This document shows, piece after piece, positions 1 through 5,012 of a stretch of 5,562 nt of DNA (its first letter is position 1; every line of letters begins with the position of its first letter). Location: NCBI GenBank assembly GCA_040004225.1, contig JBDUBI010000030.1, positions 1 through 5,562 on the forward strand. The letters are read 5' to 3'. Made by a program: the position numbers and the translations under genes. Origin of the DNA: JALYUA01 sp040004225 (lineage in GTDB: Bacteria > Acidobacteriota > Thermoanaerobaculia > UBA5066 > Gp7-AA6). The notes under the pieces are model-generated. The model did not search any database. It was not told the origin of the DNA and saw nothing but the letters and a program-made list of their open reading frames with translations.

Positions 1-38
1 GGGAACTCCAACCCTTCCTGCGTGCCCTCCTTCCGGCT

Positions 39-44
39 TAGAAT
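39..44 (+). promoter_or_regulatory. Candidate -10 box (TAGAAT) of a leaderless promoter
   Basis: TAGAAT matches the TAnnnT consensus of a sigma-70-type -10 element in five of six positions. Seven bases separate it from the ATG at 52, so the normal transcription start would fall on the A of that ATG and give a leaderless mRNA. No Shine-Dalgarno sequence lies in front of the ATG, which agrees with this. A -35 box is poor: TTCCTG at 15-20 with an 18-bp spacer is the best I see. The assignment is inference from spacing alone. Confidence 0.4.
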
Positions 45-51
45 CCCCGGC

Positions 52-615
52 ATGAAATACCGACGCTGGATCACCACTCTCGTCTTCGTCGCCGCGACCT
101 CCGCCGCCTCCGCGGCTCCGGCCCCCATCGCGGGGGTCACCATGCCGGACACCGTCACGGCCGAGGGGAAATCCCTGAGGTTGAACGGCATGGGCTTGCG
201 CACGAAGGTCGTGTTCAAGGTTTATGTCGCCGGGCTTTATCTCGAGGCGCCGTCGAAGGACGCTGCCGCTGTGATCGCGGCCGACGAGGTCCGGTCGATC
301 CGGCTGGCGGTCCTGAGGAGTTTGAAGGGCTCTCAGGTCATGGAGGCCATTGAAGAGGGCTTCGAGAAAAACTCGAAGGCGCAGATGGCCGCCTTGAAGC
401 CGCGTCTCGACCGACTCGGCAAAATGGTCCCCAACGTCGAAAAGGGGGACGACATCGTAATGACCTACGTTCCCGGAAAGGGAACCGTCGTCAATGTCAA
501 AGGCAGCGAAAAAGGCGTCATCGAAGGAAAGGATTTCGCGGACGCGCTCCTGTCCGTGTGGCTCGGCGCGAACCCGGTCCAGGAAGACCTGAAGAAGGAA
601 TTGCTGAGGGGCTGA
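52..615 (+). CDS. Secreted chalcone isomerase-like family protein
   Basis: A 187-residue protein that I recognise as the bacterial chalcone isomerase-like domain family (Chalcone_3 type). Residues 1-22 form a Sec signal peptide: basic MKYRR, a hydrophobic stretch, then an Ala-rich end with likely cleavage near ASAA|P, so the product should be periplasmic. The domain hallmarks are the strand FKVYVAGLYL at 55-64, and the C-terminal WLGANPVQEDLKKELLRG at 170-187, which matches the usual WLG-x-x-P-x-x-x-x-LKx-x-LL ending. Bacterial members generally lack the plant chalcone isomerase active site, and their function is not established, so enzymatic flavonoid chemistry should not be assumed. An in-frame GTG at 22 would add ten residues before the signal peptide; ATG 52 is preferred because it puts the basic n-region at the terminus and fits the TAGAAT box seven bases upstream. 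The gene stands alone and faces the convergent oxidoreductase gene. Confidence 0.85.
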   Translation: MKYRRWITTLVFVAATSAASAAPAPIAGVTMPDTVTAEGKSLRLNGMGLRTKVVFKVYVAGLYLEAPSKDAAAVIAADEVRSIRLAVLRSLKGSQVMEAIEEGFEKNSKAQMAALKPRLDRLGKMVPNVEKGDDIVMTYVPGKGTVVNVKGSEKGVIEGKDFADALLSVWLGANPVQEDLKKELLRG

Positions 616-642
616 CCCTCCCACGGATGGCGGCAGAGGGCG

Positions 643-663
643 CCGGCATGACCCACGTGCCGG
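643..663. repeat. Small hairpin between convergent genes
   Basis: CCGGCA at 643-648 pairs with TGCCGG at 658-663 around a 9-base loop. It lies 28 bases after the stop of the chalcone isomerase-like gene, in the 153-bp gap (616-768) before the convergent oxidoreductase stop. There is no T-run after it on either strand, so it is at best a weak transcript-end structure. Nothing else in the gap looks coding. Confidence 0.25.
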
Positions 664-768
664 GCGAAGGCGGCGGATCCCGTTTGACGCAGCGGGAGTC
701 GTCGGAGTCCCTCTTCGCCGACGGAATTAGGAACTGAGAGTTTCGGAGAATGCCCTGCGGCCGGCCGA

Positions 769-2052
769 TCAGCCCGAGGCGGCTTCGGGCTTCGGTCCGA
801 GCCCGATCCGGCGGCGGAAGCGGTCGAACCCGACTCCGATGAACATGAAGGATGTCCACATCTTCGACGAGAACGGCATGCGCTCGACACCGCCCGCCAG
901 CGTCGTTGTCACGGCCGCCCGGATCTTTTCAAACGGAGCTTCCGAGCAGAACGCCTCGAAGAACACGGGGTCGTAAAAGGCGTACACGAACCGGCGGAAG
1001 CGCCGGAAGAGAGTACGCGCATAGCGCTCGTAGGAGGCGAGGTCGGAAGCATCCACGCGGCCGTGCCGGGCGAGCGCGCGCTCGATGTCGTGCGCCGCGC
1101 GTTCGCCGGTCGCCATGGCGAGGAAGACGCCGGTGGAAAAAACGGGATCGAGGAACGCCGCCGCGTCGCCGACCATGGCCCAGCCATCTCCGTGAAATCG
1201 CCCTGACGTTGCGGAGTAATCGGAAATCCCGTGCACCGGCGAGGTCCGCCGGCCCTCCCCGAGAAGGTCCCGCATCCTCGCTGACCGCAGCACGATCCGC
1301 TCGAATCGCTGGTCGAGCGTTTCGCCCTCCGGTCCGCCCCGGGCGTCGGCCGGGTCGAACACGGCGCCGACGCTGGAGGTCCCGTCGGAAAAGGGGATGA
1401 TCCAGTACCAGACGCCGTTCTCGACCGGCAGGAGGATGTCCCCTGCCTCCGGCCCCTGGCCCCTCGGCACGTTTTCGAAGTGCGCGAAAAGGGCGGCGCG
1501 CTTCAGTTTCTTGTCGAACCGGCGCGTTCCGAGCCTCCGGGACAGGAACGCATCCTGGCCGGTCGCGTCCACGACCACACGGCCCCGAATCTGGAACGGC
1601 ACACCGTCCGGTCCCACCGCATCCACGCCGACCGCCCGGTCCTTCTCGAAGAGGACTTCCCGCACCGCGGTCTGCTCCGAAAGCTCCGCCCCCAGCTCCG
1701 TTGCGTGCGTCAGGAGAAGCTGATCGAACTCCGCCCGCTTGACCTGATAGGCCATCGGATGCCTGTCGTCCGCGGCATCCGCGAAGACGACGGGCCGGAT
1801 CCCGCCGTTTGCCTCGTTCCAGAAGTACGCTCCGTACTTCTCCTGAAATCCGGCGCTGCGGACCTTGTCCATGACGCCGAGGCGTTCCAGGATCGGGAGG
1901 CTGTACGGCAGGAGCGACTCGCCGACGTGAAAACGAGGGAACTTCTCCTTCTCGAGCACGACGACCTTGCGGCCCGAGCGGGCGAGAAGGGCCGATACGG
2001 TGGACCCCGCCGGCCCTCCTCCGATGACGATCGCGTCCCAGGTCGAGTTCAT
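769..2052 (-). CDS. FAD-dependent oxidoreductase, flavin-dependent halogenase-like
   Basis: A 427-residue flavoprotein of the tryptophan halogenase/geranylgeranyl reductase superfamily. Seen in the sequence: the N-terminal Rossmann motif VIGGGPAGS (residues 9-17, glycines 11, 13, 16) followed by the acidic residue of VVLEKEKFPR; the FHVGESLLP segment at 41-49 typical of this family; GFQEKYGAYF at 68-77 with Lys72; WYWIIP at 215-220, matching the halogenase WxWxIP motif; GDAAAFLDP at 295-303, the second FAD contact; and FLDPVFSTG at 300-308, matching the FxxPxxSxG motif near the halide site. Family knowledge: flavin-dependent halogenases use reduced FAD, O2 and halide to make hypohalous acid, which an active-site Lys relays to an aromatic substrate. 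The position corresponding to the catalytic Glu of tryptophan halogenases is Phe305, as I recall for phenol/pyrrole-type enzymes. The protein is shorter than tryptophan halogenases (about 500-540 residues), so a related oxidoreductase remains possible. No partner flavin reductase is visible. ATG at 2052 has only a weak GAG-type ribosome site; the gene probably shares an mRNA with the ABM gene 66 bp upstream. Confidence 0.85.
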   Translation of the reverse strand: MNSTWDAIVIGGGPAGSTVSALLARSGRKVVVLEKEKFPRFHVGESLLPYSLPILERLGVMDKVRSAGFQEKYGAYFWNEANGGIRPVVFADAADDRHPMAYQVKRAEFDQLLLTHATELGAELSEQTAVREVLFEKDRAVGVDAVGPDGVPFQIRGRVVVDATGQDAFLSRRLGTRRFDKKLKRAALFAHFENVPRGQGPEAGDILLPVENGVWYWIIPFSDGTSSVGAVFDPADARGGPEGETLDQRFERIVLRSARMRDLLGEGRRTSPVHGISDYSATSGRFHGDGWAMVGDAAAFLDPVFSTGVFLAMATGERAAHDIERALARHGRVDASDLASYERYARTLFRRFRRFVYAFYDPVFFEAFCSEAPFEKIRAAVTTTLAGGVERMPFSSKMWTSFMFIGVGFDRFRRRIGLGPKPEAASG

Positions 2053-2069
2053 CCCGCAATCATCTCAAA

Positions 2070-2095
2070 CGCCGCGAGGCGAACCGGTCGCGGCG
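2070..2095 (-). repeat. Perfect 8-bp hairpin in the spacer upstream of the oxidoreductase gene
   Basis: CGCCGCGA at 2070-2077 is perfectly complementary to TCGCGGCG at 2088-2095, with a 10-base loop. It sits in the 66-bp spacer between the ABM gene and the oxidoreductase gene. On the minus strand the stem is followed by TTTGAG and ends 17 bases before the oxidoreductase ATG, just ahead of its weak ribosome site. The three-T tail is too short for a standard terminator. An mRNA-processing, stability or attenuation structure is inference. Confidence 0.45.
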
Positions 2096-2118
2096 AGAGG
2101 ACGAACCGTGCGATCCGG

Positions 2119-2430
2119 TCACCCGCGCGAGCCCGGGAGCTTGTCGGCGAGAACCTCCACCTTCTGAATCGACGGGGGCTTCGAGAAAAGCTCGCCCGCC
2201 TTCGCCATCAGAGCGGCCGCGACCGCGCCGGAGAGGTGCGCGTCCCGGCCCTCTTCGTCCGGAAAGGCGTCGAAGATGCCGAAAGTCGAGGGCCCGAGGC
2301 GAAGTCCGAACCAGGCCGTCGTCTTCGGCTCTTTTTCGACGAGGGCCTGGCCCTGCCGGAGAAAGCTCTCGACCTCCGCCTCCTTCCCCGGTTTCGCTTC
2401 GAGAAGAACCCACAATGCCGTCTTGACCAT
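2119..2430 (-). CDS. ABM-domain protein (antibiotic biosynthesis monooxygenase / quinol monooxygenase-like)
   Basis: A 103-residue protein that fits the dimeric alpha+beta ABM fold in length and pattern: a first strand (TALWVLLEAKPGKEAEVESFL, residues 4-24) leading into a helix, a second strand region ending in TTAWFGLRLGPSTFGIFDAFPDEEGRDAHL, then an Ala-rich helix and a final strand (IQKVEVLADKLPG). Family members include small cofactor-free oxygenases acting on quinols or polyketides, but also haem-degrading enzymes and proteins without known activity, so the substrate cannot be read from sequence. The start at 2430 is set by a perfect AGGAGG (2435-2440) four bases before the ATG. An in-frame ATG at 2475 would add 15 residues, but these run through that ribosome site and the -10 box, so it is rejected. 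It is the first gene of a probable two-gene leftward unit with the FAD oxidoreductase and diverges from the ABC importer operon. Confidence 0.8.
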   Translation of the reverse strand: MVKTALWVLLEAKPGKEAEVESFLRQGQALVEKEPKTTAWFGLRLGPSTFGIFDAFPDEEGRDAHLSGAVAAALMAKAGELFSKPPSIQKVEVLADKLPGSRG

Positions 2431-2434
2431 GCCG

Positions 2435-2440
2435 CCTCCT
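2435..2440 (-). promoter_or_regulatory. Strong Shine-Dalgarno site that fixes the ABM gene start
   Basis: On the minus strand the sequence reads AGGAGG-CGGC-ATG, a full six-base anti-16S match with a 4-base spacer to the ATG at 2430. This is one of only two clear ribosome sites in the window (the other is at 3868-3872) and it argues against the upstream ATG at 2475. Confidence 0.75.
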
Positions 2441-2470
2441 GTTTTCACTTCGATCCCGTCATTGCCCGGC

Positions 2471-2476
2471 ATCATA
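2471..2476 (-). promoter_or_regulatory. Candidate -10 box (TATGAT) for the ABM/oxidoreductase unit
   Basis: On the minus strand 2476-2471 reads TATGAT, five of six bases of TATAAT. A start about seven bases downstream (near 2464) would give a leader of roughly 34 bases holding the AGGAGG site. No convincing -35 element is found at the normal distance, which would place it inside the start of the ATPase gene. Confidence 0.4.
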
Positions 2477-2480
2477 GGAT
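2475..2480 (+). promoter_or_regulatory. Candidate -10 box (TAGGAT) for the ABC importer operon
   Basis: TAGGAT fits TAnnnT and would place transcription start near 2488, leaving a leader of about eight bases before the ATPase ATG at 2496. It overlaps the opposing TATGAT box by two bases. The surrounding 28 bases (2453-2480) form an imperfect inverted repeat with outer arms ATCC and GGAT and 8 of 14 paired positions, a possible operator. No clear -35 box is present. Confidence 0.3.
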
Positions 2481-2495
2481 GAGCGGTGGCATCCG

Positions 2496-3233
2496 ATGCA
2501 GGAGAGAGCGTATGCGGTCGAGTTTCACGGCGTCCGCAAGGCTTTCCGAGAGGGTCGTGACGTCCTCGACCGGTTCACGCTCTCGGTCGGACGGGGAGAG
2601 ACCGTGGCTCTCGTCGGGCCCTCCGGCTGCGGCAAGACGACCGCGCTCCGACTCGTGAACCGTCTGCTCGCGGCCGATGGCGGCGTCGTCCGGGTCATGG
2701 GGCGGGATGTCTCGGAAGAAAACCCGGTGGAACTCCGGCGCAGGATCGGTTACGTGATCCAGGAGGGAGGCCTCCTGCCGCACTGGACGGTCGAAGAGAA
2801 CGTCGAAACCGTTCCCCGGCTTCTCGGATGGGCCCCCGACCGGCGTCGCGGCCGCGTCCGGGAAGTCCTCGAGATGGTGAATCTCCCGGCCGACGAGTTT
2901 TCACGGCGTCATCCGAGGGAGCTCTCGGGGGGGCAACGCCAGCGCGTCGGAGTCGCCCGCGCGCTGGCGGCGGACCCGGATCTCGTGCTGATGGACGAAC
3001 CTTTCGGCGCCCTGGACCCCATCGCGCGGCGTGCGCTGCAGAAAGAATTTCTCTCGTGGAAGCGGGAGCTTCGAAAATCCGTGCTGCTCGTGACGCACGA
3101 CATATCCGAAGCCTTCCGGCTGGCGGATCGCGTCGCGATCGTCCGAGCCGGACAGGTCGTCCAGGTCGGGACGCCGCGCGAAATCGCCGAGAGTCCGGCG
3201 GACGACTTCGTGCGGGAGTTCGCTGCGCCATGA
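2496..3233 (+). CDS. ABC importer ATPase, glycine betaine/carnitine/choline (OpuCA/OsmV) type
   Basis: A 245-residue cytoplasmic ATPase that powers the adjoining permease. Motifs in order: Walker A GPSGCGKT (41-48), Q-loop Gln89 within YVIQEGGLLPHWTVEENV, ABC signature LSGGQRQR (143-150), Walker B LVLMDEP (163-169) with catalytic Glu168, D-loop GALD (171-174) and switch His201 in VTHDISEA. The IQEGGLLPHWTVEENV segment and the closing DRVAIVRAGQVVQVGTPREI are typical of the quaternary-amine uptake family (OpuA/OpuC/ProV/OsmV). It ends at residue 245, so the C-terminal tandem CBS domains used by OpuA- and OpuCA-type proteins for ionic-strength sensing are absent; any osmotic control would have to act elsewhere, for example on transcription. 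ATG 2496 is the only plausible start because an in-frame TAG lies at 2475; the ribosome site is weak (GGTGG at 2485-2489). The stop overlaps the permease start as ATGA. Confidence 0.93.
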   Translation: MQERAYAVEFHGVRKAFREGRDVLDRFTLSVGRGETVALVGPSGCGKTTALRLVNRLLAADGGVVRVMGRDVSEENPVELRRRIGYVIQEGGLLPHWTVEENVETVPRLLGWAPDRRRGRVREVLEMVNLPADEFSRRHPRELSGGQRQRVGVARALAADPDLVLMDEPFGALDPIARRALQKEFLSWKRELRKSVLLVTHDISEAFRLADRVAIVRAGQVVQVGTPREIAESPADDFVREFAAP

Positions 3234-3883
3234 GAGAGCTCGGCAGCTATTTCTGGCAGCGGCGCTCCGAGATCCTGTCTCTGACGGGCGAGCATCTCGT
3301 GCTGGTCCTCGTCGCGATCGTGCTGGCTGCCGCGATCGGAGTTCCGCTGGGCGTCCTTCTCACGAGGACCCCCCGGCTCGCGCGTCCCATTCTCGGGCTT
3401 GCCGGAGTCGTGCAGACCGTGCCGAGCCTGGCTCTCTTCGGATTTCTGATCCCGCTCCCCTTAATTGGAGGGATCGGGCCGCGCACCGCGATCGTCGCTC
3501 TCATCGTCTACGCGTTGCTGCCGATCCTCCGCAACACGCATTCGGGGATTCTGTCCGTCGATCCCGCCATCGCCGATGCGGCGGACGGGCTCGGCATGAC
3601 GCCGCGCCAGCGGCTCTGGTGGGTCGAAATCCCACTCTCCCTTCCGGTGGTCCTCGGCGGCATCCGAATCGCAACGGTGGTGTGCATCGGCATCGCGACG
3701 ATCGCGGCGGCCGTAGGAGCGGGAGGGCTCGGCGTGCTCATCTATCGGGGAATTGCGACCGTCGACAACCGGCTCATCCTGGCCGGAGCCCTTCCCGCGG
3801 CGTGCCTGGCCGTCGGGGCCGATGCGATCCTGGGCGCCGCCGAGCGCCGCTGGTCGGGAGTGCGCCCGGAGGCCCGGCATTGA
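3230..3883 (+). CDS. ABC importer permease, glycine betaine/carnitine/choline (OpuCB/ProW) type
   Basis: A 217-residue inner-membrane permease. Hydrophobic segments lie at about 22-45, 54-80, 86-104, 138-165 and 182-203, which fits the five- to six-helix core of this family. The stretch VVQTVPSLALFGFLIPLPLIGGIGPRTAI (60-88) is characteristic of OpuCB/OpuCD/ProW-type subunits. The cytoplasmic coupling loop (EAA-like) is ADAADGLGMTPRQRLWWVEIPLSLP at 115-139, where the ATPase would dock. The ATG at 3230 overlaps the ATPase stop by four bases, so translation is probably coupled; longer in-frame upstream extension runs through the ATPase gene and is not real. Only one permease gene is present, unlike four-gene OpuC loci with two, so a homodimer is inferred. 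No binding domain is fused to the C-terminus; the binding protein is the next gene. Confidence 0.92.
   Translation: MRELGSYFWQRRSEILSLTGEHLVLVLVAIVLAAAIGVPLGVLLTRTPRLARPILGLAGVVQTVPSLALFGFLIPLPLIGGIGPRTAIVALIVYALLPILRNTHSGILSVDPAIADAADGLGMTPRQRLWWVEIPLSLPVVLGGIRIATVVCIGIATIAAAVGAGGLGVLIYRGIATVDNRLILAGALPAACLAVGADAILGAAERRWSGVRPEARH
3868..3872 (+). promoter_or_regulatory. Ribosome site that supports the TTG start of the binding protein
   Basis: GGAGG lies seven bases before TTG 3880, inside the last codons of the permease gene. It is the best-placed ribosome site for any in-frame start of the binding-protein gene and decides the TTG call. Confidence 0.65.
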
Positions 3884-4857
3884 GGCGCGACAGGATCTCT
3901 CCCGATTCCGCGGCTTTGTTTCCGTCGACGCCCGGGACGGCCGCCGTTGCGCGAGACAGAAGAGCGGGGTGGCTGTTCCTGGCGGCGATGCTCGTTTTCG
4001 CGGCGTCCCCGGCCTGCGCGCGCGGACCGCGCAGGATCCGCGTCGGATCGAAGAACTTCTCCGAGCAGGTCCTCCTCGGCGAAGTGATGGCGCAGGCGCT
4101 CGAGGCGCGCGGCGTCGCTGTCGACCGCAAGCTGAATCTCGGGGGAACGTTCGTGTGTCACGGCGCCCTGCTCGCCGGCGAGCTCGACCTGTACCCCGAG
4201 TACACCGGTACGGCGCACACCGCGATCCTGCGCGAAAAGCCGGATCGAGATCCCGCCCGCGTCCGACGGAAGGTGAGCGAGGAATATCGCCGCCGCTGGG
4301 GGGTTGTCTGGGCGCCCCCGCTCGGTTTCGAGAACACCTTCGCGCTCGTCGTCCGGGAAGAGGATGCGAAACGCCTTGGGCTCTCGCGCATCTCGGACCT
4401 GAAAGCCCATCCGGATCTCCGGCCGGGGTTCGGTTACGAGTTCGTGGAGCGCGCGGATGGGTACCGCGGACTGGCGGACGCGTACGGCCTCTCCTTCCAG
4501 AACCGCCCGGCGGAGATGGACCTCGGCCTGCTCTACCCCGCGCTCCAGGCAAAGCGCGTCGACGTCGTCGCCGGAAATTCGACCGATGGCCTGATCGCGG
4601 CGATCCACGGAGTCGTGCTCGAAGACGACCGCCATTATTTTCCACCGTACGAGGCCGCTTTCGTGGTGCGCGGCGCCATCTGGAACTCCCGGCCGGAAGT
4701 CGCCTCCGTGCTGCAGGCGCTGGCGGGACGCCTCGATGCTTCGCGGATGCGCGCGTGGAACGCGCAGCTCGACCGCGACAAAAGGCGTCCCGAAGACGTC
4801 GCGCGCGAGGTCGTCAAGTCCCTGGCCCTGCCGGCGGCGAGCCCGGGATTGCGGTAG
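3880..4857 (+). CDS. Periplasmic substrate-binding protein for glycine betaine/choline-type ABC importer
   Basis: A 325-residue binding protein of the OpuAC/OpuCC/OsmX type that presents a quaternary ammonium substrate to the permease. TTG 3880 is chosen because GGAGG sits seven bases upstream and the codon overlaps the permease stop (TTGA), a second coupled junction; the next ATG (3988) would cut the signal peptide in half. Residues 1-49 hold a long polar n-region, the hydrophobic WLFLAAMLVFAA (31-42) and a likely cleavage site at ACA|RG; no lipobox is seen. Family motifs are VGSKNFSEQVLLGEVMAQALE (55-75), LDLYPEYTGTA (102-112), the GFENTFAL segment (149-156), DGYRGLADAYGL (193-204), GNSTDGLIAA (232-241) and LEDDRHYFPPYEAAFVV (247-263). 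Family knowledge: an aromatic cage binds the trimethylammonium group; Tyr105, Tyr108, Tyr195 and Tyr257 are reasonable candidates by motif. Where many homologues have an aromatic residue before STDG, this one has Asn233. Substrate identity is not resolved by sequence. Confidence 0.9.
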   Translation: MRRDRISPDSAALFPSTPGTAAVARDRRAGWLFLAAMLVFAASPACARGPRRIRVGSKNFSEQVLLGEVMAQALEARGVAVDRKLNLGGTFVCHGALLAGELDLYPEYTGTAHTAILREKPDRDPARVRRKVSEEYRRRWGVVWAPPLGFENTFALVVREEDAKRLGLSRISDLKAHPDLRPGFGYEFVERADGYRGLADAYGLSFQNRPAEMDLGLLYPALQAKRVDVVAGNSTDGLIAAIHGVVLEDDRHYFPPYEAAFVVRGAIWNSRPEVASVLQALAGRLDASRMRAWNAQLDRDKRRPEDVAREVVKSLALPAASPGLR

Positions 4858-4911
4858 CGGCGATCCGGCGCAGGTCCCGGACGTCTCTTCGCTCTTCGCT
4901 CTTTCGTCCGT

Positions 4912-4960
4912 CCGCCGTTCCCCCGGCGGGCCCGCACTCCGCCCCCAAACTCCCTGCCCC
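4912..4960 (+). terminator. Candidate Rho-dependent termination region after the importer operon
   Basis: In the 155-bp gap 4858-5012, CCGCCG (4912-4917) pairs with CGGCGG (4924-4929) over a 6-base loop. It is followed by a strongly C-rich, G-poor stretch: by count 4931-4960 has 20 C and 3 G. That composition resembles Rho-utilisation sites; no T-run follows the hairpin, so an intrinsic terminator is unlikely. Just upstream lie three tandem copies of a 7-base CTCTTCG unit (4885-4906, the third with one extra T). A second small hairpin (GTCC 4971-4974 with GGAC 4978-4981) precedes TTTTT at 4987-4991 but is separated from it by five bases. Confidence 0.3.
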
Positions 4961-5002
4961 CAGAGGTTAGGTCCGGCGGACGACGGTTTTTCCTCGCCGA
5001 TC

Positions 5003-5011
5003 TGTTACTCT
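5003..5011 (+). promoter_or_regulatory. Candidate extended -10 promoter (TGnTACTCT) for the small membrane protein
   Basis: TG at 5003-5004, one base, then TACTCT at 5006-5011 matches the extended -10 pattern TGnTAnnnT. Transcription would start near 5019, which is downstream of the ATG at 5013 and nine bases before the in-frame ATG at 5028. If this promoter is real, the start is 5028. No good -35 element is evident. Confidence 0.3.
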
Positions 5012-5012
5012 C

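Noticed and set aside
465..890. Minus-strand frames covering the gap 616-768
   Set aside because: They overlap the ends of two real genes, are rich in Ser, Arg and Pro, and have no ribosome site or conserved features; the gap appears non-coding.
929..2059. 376-codon minus-strand frame overlapping the oxidoreductase
   Set aside because: Same strand but shifted frame relative to the motif-bearing flavoprotein; Arg/Gly-rich with no conserved motif. It does not indicate a frameshift because the 769-2052 frame is intact throughout.
2431..2475. Upstream ATG at 2475 for the ABM gene
   Set aside because: The extra 15 residues would span a perfect AGGAGG placed for the ATG at 2430 and the TATGAT promoter box; the conserved domain begins at the downstream Met.
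1480..2658. Long plus-strand open frame (392 codons) opposite the oxidoreductase and ABM genes
   Set aside because: It runs antisense across two well-supported genes and into the ATPase, is rich in Arg, Leu and Pro without domain structure, and is a common by-product of high-GC codon use on the opposite strand.
3461..4645. Long minus-strand open frame (394 codons) opposite the permease and binding protein
   Set aside because: Extremely Arg/Pro/Gly-rich with no motif, and fully covered by two recognisable importer genes on the plus strand.
3753..4970. 405-codon plus-strand frame overlapping the binding-protein gene
   Set aside because: Out of frame with the clear substrate-binding protein and composed mostly of Arg, Ala, Gly and Pro; a shadow.
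4971..4991. Hairpin GTCC/GGAC followed by TTTTT as an intrinsic terminator
   Set aside because: The stem is only four pairs and five bases separate it from the T-run; too weak to call on its own and mentioned only within the Rho-region entry.
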